In this document: piece by piece, positions 11,575-29,303 of the stretch | How positions within the stretch are numbered: position 1 is the stretch's first letter | How the letters are laid out: every line of letters begins with the position of its first letter | From: Hirudo medicinalis | Lineage: Eukaryota; Annelida; Clitellata; Hirudinida; Hirudinidae | Direction: 5' to 3' | Assembly: GCA_011800805.1 (NCBI GenBank) | Contig: MPNW01000102.1 | Location: forward strand, 301,677-365,676 | DNA: 64,000 bases | Position numbers and translations under genes: made by a program | The notes under the pieces: model-generated | What the model was told of the DNA's origin: nothing | Database searches by the model: none | What the model saw: the letters and a program-made list of their open reading frames with translations, nothing else

Positions 11575-13849
11575 TTATTTTACTTGGAGAAACTTACAGT
11601 CACAAAGATCATCTGGTTCCTCTTTACACTGATTATTCATTTGAATAATTTCTCCTGCAAAAAAAAGAAATTGTTGAAAACACCATCACAGAGTGCTTGT
11701 TTTTGATCCTACCTTCAGAAATGCTGGAATTTAAATATTTGCCAGCCAATGGGCACACTTCTCCAATGCTCTGCTTGAATTGCAATTCAACAATATCTTC
11801 AACACATTCTTCACTAGACTAAAATATTTTTAGATATTTATGAGCCAACTCGTTTAATCCTGAATAGAAAGTCATTTTAAACCTCTTCTGAGAAATAGCT
11901 ATAAGCCGTAGTGTCTGTTTTCTTTGAGTGCAGTTCATCTGGAAATAGTGAAAATAATCATGATGATACAAATTATGATTGATATCAAACTAGGATACTA
12001 GTATGAAACTAGGATACTAGTTTGATTTAGATCAGTTTGGGTAATTAAATAAACATGAATAAAAATGAACTCAAGAACAGCAATAAACCCTGCCTTGATC
12101 TGCCAGTGGAAGTAATTCTCCTTCACTGATGAGAAGCTGCCCTTCTGAAATGTTTTCATTGAATGTTATGGAACATTCTGTGGGTGCTTCAATTTCCAAT
12201 GTTTCAATATCTGAGAGGCTGGTATCAAGTTTTGTTTGATGGCTGAAAGGCAATGGAGAAACAGAGGCTTCTTTGAAAACTTTTATCTCCCTGCAAAAGG
12301 AAATAGGATGAGTTGATGTGGAAACAACTTTTAAAATGATTTTTAAATTAAATTAAGATGTTTAATTACTCATTCTTTTTATGATCTGTTATGATCTCTG
12401 AGAGTTTGAAATCTTGATCATTCGTAGAAGCAGGAGAAGGACTCCTTGTTGGAGTGAGGACACGTAACTCTCTGATGCTGTCGAGCGGTTGCTCTTCTGC
12501 AGGGAACTCGTCTGTACCGATGTCACTTTCCAACTCCTCCTTATCTTCAACTTTAGGCTGAAGCTCACAATCCTCCACCTCGGATGCAACAGGAGTCGAA
12601 ACACGGATGTAATCATCCCATTCATCATCACGACTGTCGTCATTGTCACATTCATTATTTGCATGTTCGACTGTGGCTCCGAATGCTTTGGTCAGAACAA
12701 GATGTTCATTTTGGTTTGGTTGAATTTGAGGAATGAGAAGTAATTTGATTTCTTCATTCATAATTTGCTTCACAATGTTCTTGAGAGATTCCTCTTCTTT
12801 TAATTTGTTTTGCTCTCCATTTGATGGTTGTGAATCATTGATTTGTGCATGACATTGTGTGTCATCAACACCTTCTAAAGTCTTTTGAGATTGATGGCTT
12901 TGTGAATCTTCATCTGGGCTTAAAAAAATAGATAAATGTTTAACTTTAAATTTTAATTGAATACTTTTTTATTTAATGAAAAAAGTTAACCTTATAATTA
13001 ATGTTTCTTCTGTTTTTGGCAGTCTGGAGACTTTGAGGGAATCATTTTCAACATAATTTTGTGCTGAAATCAAATAATGTTATTAGAATAACATCAATTT
13101 GTTTCAATTTGTCCAAACTTACTCTTTTCTCCAGAACAAATCTTGGATGGACCCAGAAGAGGAATCAGTCTCCCACTTGCACCTCTCACCAATTTTTGGA
13201 TGTCATCAACTTGATATTCTACATGCATTCTCCTTGATTGTTTATTTTTAATTTTTTCATAAGCATCAAAATTATTATTTTCTTGTTTGTCAAACTGCTT
13301 CGGAATTCTGATATCTGGATCCATTTGTGAAGGATGGTCAACAACTTTTGGAAATGAACTTATGCATACTTCTTTGGTATTATAATCCGTGACTTCATCC
13401 TCTGCTTTAAGATTGCTTTTTATTAAAACCATTTTTGACGACTTGTGTGTTTTTCCACTACAATTTGTTATAAGATCTCTAATAAGAAAATGATCTTTGT
13501 CCACTTTACTATAAAATTTTCTTTTTCCTCCAATTTCTCTTTTGAAAGAGACTTTGGGGTTATCTACTTTAATTGGAGGGCTAGAATTTTCTTTGTAAGT
13601 GGCATTTTTTTTTTTAGATCTTAAAAGCCTTAAGAATTGAGATAACTCTGAATTTCCAGAATAAATCAAATTCAAATTATTGACCAGACGAGTGTGTGTC
13701 TCTTCGGAATCTTTTAAAACCTTTTCTGCTTTTGCATAATCTAATAATGATGACATTACGACTTTTCTATCCCTTTTTACACGATAAGAGCTGTAATCCG
13801 CCTTATTAAATCCTTGCAGATAACGATCTATTGGAAAAGAATTCAACAT
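11575..13849 (-). CDS. TALPID3 (KIAA0586)-like ciliary/centrosomal protein
   Basis: Seven exons (13123-13849, 12991-13063, 12370-12918, 12094-12290, 11883-11938, 11713-11818, 11575-11654) give 595 residues in one open frame. The intron at 12093 must use a GC donor (CAAG|GCAGGG). TALPID3 works at the basal body in ciliogenesis and Hedgehog signalling. Resemblance is seen in collinear short motifs: an N-terminal helical region (DYAKAEKVLKDSEE); a SGRLIPLLGPS motif comparable to the vertebrate E-GHLIPMAIPLG segment; LTPTRSPSPAS; an acidic middle; and C-terminal repeats (ISEGQLLISEGELL, ISEGEIIQM) like the vertebrate SEGE/SEGQVI motifs. The protein is much shorter than vertebrate TALPID3 (over 1500 residues). 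The call rests on remembered motifs. The alternative is an unrelated disordered coiled-coil protein. Confidence 0.6.
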
Positions 13850-14652
13850 GGTTTGTCTTCACACAATACAGACCTAAGATTATATATAATTTATAAGAAA
13901 TAAAACACTTTCAATATGAACAACCAAGCCACGCTGTTCAAAGAGCCAGAACTAAAGCATCTGTTTGTAACTAAGGACTCGGGCGATCTAACGGAAAATT
14001 TAAACCAGTCTTTAAATCGTTAAGTCTTTACGAAACTTAATTAATAATTTTTTAAACATGCTAAAATGATTTTTTAAAAGAAAGTTTTCAAAATAAATAT
14101 TTTGAAAATGGAAAATCATTAATGAATAGTATAAAAAAGTACAAATAGTTGAAAAAAAGTTGAAAAATTCCGATTTTAATGGCACATCCGTTACATCTGA
14201 CAACATACTTGACAGGAGTAACTTAGTCAACTGATTTTCTTACCTCACATTTACACGTGAATAACATTACTCATTTATTCTCGAGTTTTAAATAGATATT
14301 AGAACTTGAATAGGTGCAGACGCCAGAATAATCACTAATGGCTTTCTCTAACTTGTCTTCAAGTGCATTATTATAAGACTAAAATAAAAGGACGAATCTG
14401 GCTTTTAGCCTGGGTTAATTGAAAGAAAAGTTTGTAAATATCGAGTAGAGAAATGTGCTGAAAGGAAATTTAAAAAAAAAAAGACAAATTAATTGAACAA
14501 AGAAACCACCTTTTCAAATGAACAGCAAAATGCAAAAAGAATTAATTAGTGACGTCATTTGGGAATATGAAGTGATACTTAATCACTGTCTATAAGAACA
14601 CTTTTTTCCAGATCGAAGGTGAATTCACTAAAAAGTCTACAACTGCTACAAA
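13850..14652. promoter_or_regulatory. Divergent intergenic region, probable shared promoter
   Basis: About 800 bases separate the start codons of the TALPID3-like (-) and death-domain (+) genes, which point away from each other, so both promoters should lie here. The sequence is AT-rich. I see no CpG-rich segment, no repeat and no individual element that I would name. Confidence 0.5.
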
Positions 14653-15696
14653 ATGGTCGGAAAAAAAGAAGTCGCAAAGAAAGCGAAAAAAAGTTCGGAG
14701 CCTACTCAACAAGAACAGCAAAGTTGGGAAATTCTCAGATTGAAAGCTGATAGGGAAACGTTTGCTCAGCGTCTTCGAAGAGTTGGACATGCTCTCATCA
14801 CCCGGATGAAAAAAGAATGGAAACTGGAACGTGGCATATTGGACAATCACGATGTTTTAGACCTCAGAGGACAAGTCCTCGTGGAAGCAGTTAAGGCGCT
14901 TACTCGGGAAAAATGTGAAGAAGAAGGATTTTCTTTGGAATCCAAAGTGGCGAGTCTGGAAAGTTGTGTCTCTCAGCTTAGTAGTCAGGTAGCAAGACTT
15001 CAAAAGAAATGTAGAACTTATGAGGAAGGACTGGAATGTGTTTTGCTTCGTGATGACTTAGCAGTTGTAAAAGACAAAATTCTTAGTCTCCAGTCATTGG
15101 CAGGTATGAAACGGTCGCTTTCTCACTAAAATTGTAACTTTGACAATTCATGTTGCCAGTTAATTCCGGATATGTTTTCACCTGTGAGACGGAAGATGAG
15201 GTCAGAAAAGCTGCTTTTGGTCCGGTTGCTACACTTACTTTACCTGCCAAAGTTTGACAGTTTCTTTTCATTATAAATGATTAACGGTTCCACATATTTA
15301 TTTTTTTTTTAGTCAGCAACAAAGCTTCCTGGGACCGAGCTTTTATCGAACCTTGATCTCCAGGTGAGGGGTTTTGTTGTGAACGAACTCAACCGTGAGC
15401 AAATATCAGGTGACCTAATTTTCTTTTTAGTAACCATTCTGTGCCATTTAATGAAGGATGGTTTCTAATTAGGTTCTGATTGGAGGTTCTTAGCCCAACA
15501 AGTTGGCATAAATTGTGAGACAATTAAACATTGGATGTCCATGAAACTTCAGAATCCTGCGGGACAAGTTCTCATTAATTGGATGATGGTGGATCCAGGA
15601 GCTACTGTTAAACAGCTTTATGATCACCTTAATTCTCCTGGATTGAGAAGAAGTGAACTCTGCAAAATACTCTCATACTATTATGAAATAAACTGA
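14653..15696 (+). CDS. Coiled-coil and death-domain protein
   Basis: Four exons (14653-15103, 15160-15251, 15313-15409, 15473-15696) give 287 residues. The N-terminus is very basic (MVGKKEVAKKAKKSS). The middle (about 80-150) is helical and heptad-like (LESKVASLESCVSQLSSQVA). The last 95 residues look like a death domain: an N-terminal helix (FVVNELN), then GSDWRFLAQQVGIN, IKHWMSM, GQVLINWMM and VKQLYDHLNSPGLRRSELC, matching the W-x2-LA and VxxLxxHLxxxxR pattern of the fold. Death domains form homotypic complexes in Toll/NF-kB, apoptosis or netrin-receptor signalling. No signal peptide or membrane span is present, so it is cytosolic or nuclear. It converges on the Tec kinase gene with only 105 bases between stops. 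An AATAAA overlaps its final codons. I do not recognise an ortholog. Confidence 0.75.
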
Positions 15697-15801
15697 AGCC
15701 ATAGACTTTATTAACCCACTAAGGACAGAAATAAGAGAGCAGGAAATCAAAAGTAATTACAAATCGTTAATTTGATGGGCAACTTGATGGGTAACTTCCT
15801 T

Positions 15802-22361
<6,560 letters not shown>

Positions 22362-22861
22362 GGTAACAGATACCACTTGATGCAACTGACAATGAACAAT
22401 GTCGATGAATATAACTCTTGGCCAAACAAGGAAGTTAGGGCACAAATGTCCTGTTTTTATTTAACAGCTGCGTTCGTCGAATTTTATAATTATCATCTCC
22501 GGGAATAGCATTAACAGAAATCAATCTTAGCAATAAATTAGTATTTAACAAAACATGTCGACTAAAGTAGATCAATGTTCTATCAAGCTTCTTGGAGGAT
22601 AATGAAATGAGATTTAAAAGGGCGCGGACGATTTCATTCAGAAGAGTAAATTTGATTAAGTTTGAAAGAGGAAGAGAAATAATAATTATAAGGACTCATT
22701 TGTTGAAGAGACATGTTAAAGAAATCTAATGACATAGTTGAATGAATAGATAATACGTGAAAATAACAGCTAGATAATACAGCTGCAATTAAAATCTTTG
22801 GTTTTGTGATCGCTTTTCATAAGGCATGTAGTCGTTCATGTACATCATGTGATTTTGAAAA

Positions 22862-23077
22862 CTGCTTTAACTGAACAGATTACAGTAGTCCTTAAGGATT
22901 GACTCCTGTTTGGAAGAACTACTTCTCCTTAACTTCCTATTTAATAGCCTTTAATATGACTCTAAGGCAATCTTAACTTCTTCTACCGTTTTTGTGTATT
23001 AAGCTTGTTCCAGCTATCGACCATCCCAGCGCTAAAGAATCTACTATCTACTATCCCTAAACAGCTTGCATTGATGT
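22862..23077 (-). mobile_element. CR1/L2-like LINE, RT C-terminal fragment (part 1)
   Basis: This is similar over its length to the better-preserved copy at 43150-43600 (both share 'agtggtccttaaggatt'-like sequence, 'tatttaatagc', 'ctctaagg.aatctta'). It encodes the last residues of a LINE RT ORF on the minus strand. It breaks off at 23077, where an LTR begins, and resumes at about 24326. Confidence 0.65.
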
Positions 23078-24325
23078 TGTAGTGATAGCGACAAAGACGA
23101 CGAAGACGAGTTCGCTACAAAGTTTATTTGCAACAACATAAACAAAGCTCCGACTGACAACATAACTGCTGGAGTAGCAGCATAGCGACGAAGAGTAGGA
23201 GAGAGAGAGTGGGGGAAGAATGCCCTGACATAGCCAGTCAGGACAAAAAGAATGGCCACAAACAAAGGATAGCCGCTTGGTAAGTCATCGCTGATAGTGA
23301 ATATGATGGATTTGCGATACAATACTCCCCTATCAGAGAGTAAACCAACATAAAACAATGTCAGTTCAGTTATTCAAAGTATTCAGAGAACTCCTTTGCC
23401 AGACCGAGTCTTGACAGGAGTTGCTGTTATTAAATCGATGTCCTGGCTTCGGTCTGCGATGAGTTGATTTGTTGTTGATGATGCTTGTTCGTTGAATGAC
23501 GACTGGTGTAGTCGCGGGAAAGGTTGTAGGCTTGAGTCCTTTGAAGTTCTGTTTGTGTGCGAAGAGTGTTGATGAGGTGTGTTCGTCGTTTGCTTGTAGC
23601 CAAGATGTCCAAGATGTTGATGCGGAGGGGCGTGCTGAATGAGAGAAATTCGGTGTTGTGTCATGGCGATGACCTTGCTTGCTGACAAAAGGCATGCTCT
23701 ATTTGTGCTGATGTTTCCTAGTTTCCTGGTTGTGCATCTTCCTGTCGCCGAGAGGCTTCACTACTTGATGACGAAACCTGATTGTTGCTTGTGGTGTGTC
23801 GAAGTTGCGTTGTTGCAACTGAGTTGTACACGAAAACTGAAGATGCGTGTTCTTCTGGATCACCGATTTGCTGATGAAACCTAGTTGTAGTTGCGTGTTC
23901 TTCGGAGTTACCAATTTGCTGTGACTGCAAATGACGAAGAACGCTTGGTTGATGAGGTTCATCGAGAGATCTGTGGTTTTCCGTCGGGTTCACCAATTTG
24001 TAGCGACAGCGACAATGACGAGTTCGCTACAAAGTTTATTTACAACGGAAACAAAGCTCCGACTGACAACGTAACTGCTGGAGTAGCAGCATAGCGACGT
24101 AGCCGGAAGAGTAAGAGAGACGAGAAGGGAAGAATGCCATTTATTTATTTATTTGATTAAAGTCCGTTGCATAACTAAGATGATTTGGACTGGGAATAAT
24201 GCCCTGACGTAGCTTCTTAAATAGCCAGTCAACAAAACGAATGTCCACAAAGAATGCGCTCAACTGGTAAGTCATCGCTGATAGGGCTAGGATCAGCATG
24301 TGATTATGATGGATGTGCGATCCTA
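23078..24325 (-). mobile_element. Deleted LTR retrotransposon inserted in a LINE
   Basis: Two direct repeats (about 23078-23321 and 23999-24325) share long identical blocks, for example 'ttcgctacaaagtttattt', 'acaaagctccgactgacaac', 'ctgctggagtagcagcat' and 'ggtaagtcatcgctgatag'. On the minus strand each begins TGTATCGC or its decayed form and ends CTACA. A TTGGTGAACCCGACGG-like primer-binding site follows the 5' LTR. A purine tract (AGGGGAGTAT) precedes the 3' LTR. Only about 675 bases lie between the LTRs, with no RT or integrase, only a Gln/Asn/Ser-rich open frame. It is therefore non-autonomous or internally deleted. Confidence 0.8.
24137..24205 (-). mobile_element. Short LINE/SINE 3'-tail insertion in the LTR
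   Basis: About 65 bases interrupt one LTR but not the other. On the minus strand it reads 'GTCCAAATCATCTTAGTTAT', then 'GCAACGGACTTTAAT', then (AAAT)n. The LTR sequence GAATGCC occurs on both sides, as expected of a target-site duplication. Related sequences occur at about 54400-54435 and 61790-61850. Confidence 0.65.
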
Positions 24326-24426
24326 GTGTCCCCTTGTTCCTACATCTCTGACAGCCCCAAAGAACTTTCCTGGATTCATATCTACTTTGCCAGTGCCTTT
24401 TTTGTAAGTTTCTATGTTTCTAGTTT
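24326..24426 (-). mobile_element. CR1/L2-like LINE, RT C-terminal fragment (part 2)
   Basis: The minus strand reads VDMNPGKFFGAVRDVGTRGH, the counterpart of IDVDPGEFFEAARDARTRGH in the copy at 43 kb. It continues the LINE interrupted by the LTR element and is itself cut at 24427 by a terminal-inverted-repeat element. Confidence 0.7.
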
Positions 24427-25082
24427 GGGGCCATCCATGAATGACGTCGCGCATATAAGGGTGGGAGGAGGTTCAAACATTTGTCACAACAATTGAAGAT
24501 GTTTGGAACAAAAAATAACCAGAAGAAACCATCTTGTGACATACAAGCAGAAAGCAATTTCTTTGCCAAAACTTATTATTACAATGGAAAATTGCAGCAA
24601 AGTGAAATGATGGCAATAATAGCGAATGAAGAAAATGGGGAATGTGCAGAGTGAATTGATGAGGACTATTTAAAAGTAATGAAGCAACAATACCACCAGA
24701 GAAAAAAAAATCATGCTCTGCTCATTTATTTGTTGAATGAGCATTTTTTATTGCTGTGGGGAATCAGGAACAATAAAACTTTATATTACATAAATAACTC
24801 ACTAAACATATTATTTTTATTTATCAATATATTAAAGACATTAATTATATTCGTTATTTGAATTTTTGTTCATTATGTTTATTAATTAGACATTAATTTT
24901 ATTTACTTAAGCATTAAAAAAATATTATTATGTATTTCTTTTTCGAGAGGAAGGTCAAAGCTCTATGACATCATAGAAATTAATAGGGAGGGGATTATAG
25001 CTTTTTGTGATGAAATTTGACAATGGGAGGATGAAAGTAAAAAATAGGCCAAAGTTCCATGACGTCATTTGTGAATGGCACC
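24427..25082. mobile_element. MITE-like element with ~25-bp terminal inverted repeats
   Basis: The left end GGGGCCATCCATGAATGACG is mirrored by the right end (minus strand GGTGCCATTCACAAATGACG). Inside each end are G-rich blocks ('gggtgggagg', 'gggaggatga'). There is no transposase-sized frame. Ends of this type resemble those of ISL2EU/PIF-like DNA transposons; that family name is tentative. The LINE fragment resumes directly after it (about 25083-25165). Confidence 0.6.
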
Positions 25083-25165
25083 TTTCCTCTGCTGTGCTTT
25101 TCTAATTCATTTTGTCATTCGTAACATCTCCTCATAGCTCAGATCTCTAAATACTTATTAAATCT

Positions 25166-26750
25166 GGGTGTGCCCAAAGAAATTGTTGGGCTCCTGGACA
25201 CCTCTCCCCATGACCCCCTCGGCGGTGCAAAGGGCTATACACATTTATAAAAATCGGCAATAGCCACTCAAGAGGGCGAAATAGATTGCAGATCAAGACA
25301 CCCAGGTGATGTATCAAATGCTTGATGTCTTGAATTTCCTCAAATTGAACCTAGAAGGGAGGTCATTTAAGGAGCAACACCCACCCTGGCAAAAGCTGAA
25401 ATGATGCCACTGCTGGCTGACCACTATAAAAATTGCTCAAAATGCTTTAACCTAAGAGAACCTAGGAACTGGTAAAGAAAGTATGATAAACCGATTAGAA
25501 AACCGAGCGCTAACCTATGCAATCAATCAGGATTGCTCCCAGGCTACTGAATTCAGTAAGTTTCCAGACATCCCCATCAAAACTTTTTGGTTCAGCCAAA
25601 ACAACAGCTATATCACCTAAAGCAATGTTTTGGGATATTTGAAGGAATAACAAGTCAATTGGACAAGTTACATCAAAACTTGAGCAAGAACAAACACCAC
25701 ATTGATGCCATCCCCAATATTCCTTGCCACACATGTGTCAGCGTGATCAAATCATAAAGAAATATGAATCAACCAATGCATTATTGGTTCGATTTTCCTA
25801 ATATTGACATGTCACTTGTCTGCAAGGTGTGATATTCTTGGAAACGTTGCGAGATCCTCTCTGTCATCCTCAAAATCTTGTCTGTGCAATTCATAACACA
25901 AGTATTCTAAAAAGAAATTTTATTTTTTAGCTCATAACATGCTGCAATATTTCAGAAACAAATCATTATTGCTAACTTCTGAATCAGAAATTTTTCTGCT
26001 GGTCAAATCATGAATGCAGTCAGTGAAACAGTGTTCAGATAACTTGTTGTAAGATGTCAGAAATTCTCTGAACTGTTGTGACAAATGTAATTGTTCAAAA
26101 TGGATGTTAAATGAAGGACATACGACTTGTACTAAACACCTGTTTCATGGTGCTTTCAGTTTCAGCATCAAGTTCAATTTTCTTGGGCATTTTAATTTCA
26201 AAAATATTTCAAGTTTCTTGTTTAAACTACCTGTTAAAGAACATGAAATCAAATTTATCAAAAGTATAAGTTTTTTTTTATCAAAAATTACACCAATGCA
26301 TGTTAAATCACACAACTCTTTATAAGATTCAGAAAACAATTTCTGAAATTCTCAAATGAATTGTTGCCAATAGGTCTGCATCAAATAAAAAGTAACAAGA
26401 TATTTTTGCAAACTTCAAATGCTTTAACCTGACTCAGTCAAGCTTGAAATCTTATGTTTAAAAGTCTAATTTTTATTTGTCACCACATTTACGAATGGTT
26501 TAGAGAGACTGAATAGCTTGTCCTATTTTAAAATGAAGTTTTAACTGATTAGGAAGAAAGATCAAGGTGATCATTAAATAATATTTAATCGTTACACACA
26601 CGGTTCATACAGGAATTTGGAAACTGAGATTTAGGACTTTTTACTCTTTACTCAATTTTTTTGGACCAAAATTATTAACACAAATACCAGTATTTAGACT
26701 TTATTCATTATTTTCATAGACTTTAGATTTTTAATGCAAAATAGAAATAC
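25166..26750. other. Repeat-like intergenic DNA, no gene recognised
   Basis: No host exon is recognised. A 74-residue minus-strand frame at 25510-25734 (MCGKEYWGWHQCGVCSCSSF) has clustered Cys residues but no flanking support and no family I recognise. The rest is AT-rich with short frames only. Confidence 0.5.
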
Positions 26751-26789
26751 TTGAAGGCTGAGAATATCAATTTGTTGACCCAAAATTCA

Positions 26790-27280
26790 ATGCTCTTTCT
26801 AAATATGCAATTTCTGCAGCCTCACTATCTTTTTTTTTAGGCCCGTTGGCCTGGATCAAAAGATCCTCATTCCTGGTTGTGATACTTTCCACCATTAATC
26901 TGCAAAGTTCTTTGTCTCATAAATCTCAGTCATGCTTTAATGTCTTCAGTTTCTTTCTCAACTCCATCATTTCGTCGTCTGCTTCTCAATTTTAGCTGCA
27001 GCTACCTTTCTTCCTGATCTAAAGTGTCCAAATAAAAGTAATGCCCCTGCCTTGATGTTTTGCAATGACCAATAACAGATTTATCCATTTTGAAATTACT
27101 AACACTTCAAACACTTTGGTGATCTCTCATTATCCTTGTTGCAGTTAAGCTTCTCATTTTGATTTTCACAAACCAAGCTCTTGTTTATGGAAAAGCCCCT
27201 TTCACGAGATGTCTGACCATGGCTTAACGTTAACAATGTTCTGACTATTTCTCCACAGGAATTTCTAATCGTCATGTGCT
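26790..27280 (-). mobile_element. hAT-like transposon ORF, C-terminal remnant
   Basis: The minus strand gives VRTLLTLSHGQTSRERGFS, then INKSLVCENQNEK, in a frame that soon breaks. The 'LSHG.ts.ERGFS.N' motif is the dimerisation-region signature of a widespread invertebrate transposon-derived ORF related to hAT C-termini (compare VERSFS in classical hAT). It has no intact frame. Confidence 0.5.
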
Positions 27281-28490
27281 CCTTAAAAAATATATAAATT
27301 CTTTAGTCCCTTTTATAGATAACAAGAATTAGCTTACCATTGAAAGAAAAAGCTCAAGACATAATTGGCAGTGTTATTAACACTTTTAGAGATTAAAAAG
27401 ACAAGTGAACGTATTACAGACACTTAATTGAGTGCATTCCCGTGTACAGCTAGAACAAAGATATAGCAAATTCCTGATTCCTCATTAAAATCTATTAAAT
27501 TTCAGTTCAATTTTAGTATTTCCTTCGTTTTTTAGTTCTTTTTAGTACTAAAAATCCAAGTTTCAGAAATTTAGGACCTGTACAAACCATGTGCACAAGA
27601 ATCAAGGACTTAAGGATAAAGAATCATATTTTATCTCAATGGTAATTTTTGGTCTCTAATAATCATCTTTTATTTTGAATATTTATTGGACCAGTATCAA
27701 AAATATAAATGCATATTCGCGTATAATATTACTGAATGTGTCATTTGTCAAGAGTTTAGATTTGCAAATGTCTAATTAAATGTAAGGTCGTTAATATGCT
27801 GTCAACAAATTGCCATTGCCAGGAAGAAAAAATTGCTTAAACCACCTTATCGCAAACTAGAAAGTAAATAAAGAAAAGAAAAATAATTTTACGTTCTCAA
27901 TCAGCAACAATCTAGGAATCACCTGCGTGGTCGATAATTGTGACCGGATACCAAAATAGATAAATAAACAAATAGCTGTCTAAGATAGCAGCAATCACAA
28001 ATGTTTTAAGTGATTATTCTACATTTCTGGCTAAATTTTCATTCACATCCAAAAATGAACCAGGAAAATACAACCTTACCGGCTCAGCGATTCACACAAC
28101 AAAGCGATATATGGAGAAGCAAAGAAAACTTATAAGTTGAAATTCTAAAGATAGTAATGTAATATAATATATTATGTAAACAATAATGTAAACTATAACA
28201 GGTTTGCATATGATGTAAATGTTTATAAAATTAACCAATTCTATCTTATATTTATGTATAAATTTGTTATATAATTTAAAAAGGATGATCTATTAAAGAA
28301 ACAGCGAGGCACTTGTGATTATCAACAGCCAGGACTTTATTAAAGGCATGACATAGCAAAAACGTTTTTCAACAATTCAATTTCAAATTGTGATTGATTT
28401 TTAATATGTTTGCATAGTGTTGTTTTTTTGACCATCCATTATCGCATCATCTTCAAAACAGAAATCATTACATAACGAACTCTCGCGACA
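27281..28490. other. AT-rich intergenic DNA
   Basis: Only short frames are present, with no recognisable exon, RNA gene or transposon signature on either strand. Confidence 0.5.
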
Positions 28491-28494
28491 TCCA

Positions 28495-28765
28495 ATCCAC
28501 CTCCATCACTTCATTCATCACCACCTCACACCTGATTGCCTTCGTCCATCTCCCACCATTCACTTGCATCAACCGGCATCAACCGGCATCAACCAGTCCA
28601 TAAGTCATCCCTCCAAACATCCCTCCTGCTGTCTGGAAACTGATCCCTCTCCCTCCGTAAAGGCTCAACCATCCCTGGAGCTCTTCAAATGTCACTCGAA
28701 ACCCATCTCTTCAGGACGTTATCATGAAACCTGGACAATGGGACCGAAGGTGCTCCTGATGCTAC
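28495..28765 (+). mobile_element. LINE 3'-end fragment
   Basis: A CCA/TCA-rich stretch leads into AQPSLELFKCHSKPISSGR, which matches the end of many LINE ORFs ('SL..FK..LKTHLF'). It includes three copies of 'catcaaccgg/a'. It is short and truncated. Confidence 0.5.
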
Positions 28766-29225
28766 GCATGTGGCACCTTAAAAATGAACTGTTATTATTT
28801 TTACTATTTGTAAATACTGTATTAGGCTGGAAGCTCTTTCCGACACACCATCCAGATGGAGAGAATCATCCGAAACATCTATGCGATTCTTTTTCAGTTG
28901 TTGTTCTATTTCTGCCTCCTCAGAAGTACATGTATGTGGGTAGAAGACTAAAAAAAACTCTCATGAGTCGGATTACTCATCCAGGAGACTTTATGAGGAG
29001 AATGTTCATTCAAATCGCTGAAAGAGAAGTTAGATTTGGATGTCCACGTGAGGAAAGTCTATTACTTTTATTTAGAGACCCACGGAATATGTTGTCCAAA
29101 AAGCAACTTTTTGTCGGAATACTCATTTGTCTAAAAACAGTGATGTGTCCAAAATTTTGTCCAAAATGTGTTTTTTTTTGTCCGACGTTTTTTAACACTC
29201 CTTACATCATCATATTCTCATCAAA

Positions 29226-29268
29226 ATATTATTATTATTATTATCATTATTATTTTTATTATTATCAA

Positions 29269-29302
<34 letters not shown>
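29226..29302. repeat. (ATT)n microsatellite
   Basis: ATT-rich tract with a few substitutions. It is the source of a spurious poly-Tyr/Ile frame. Confidence 0.9.
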
Positions 29303-29303
<1 letters not shown>

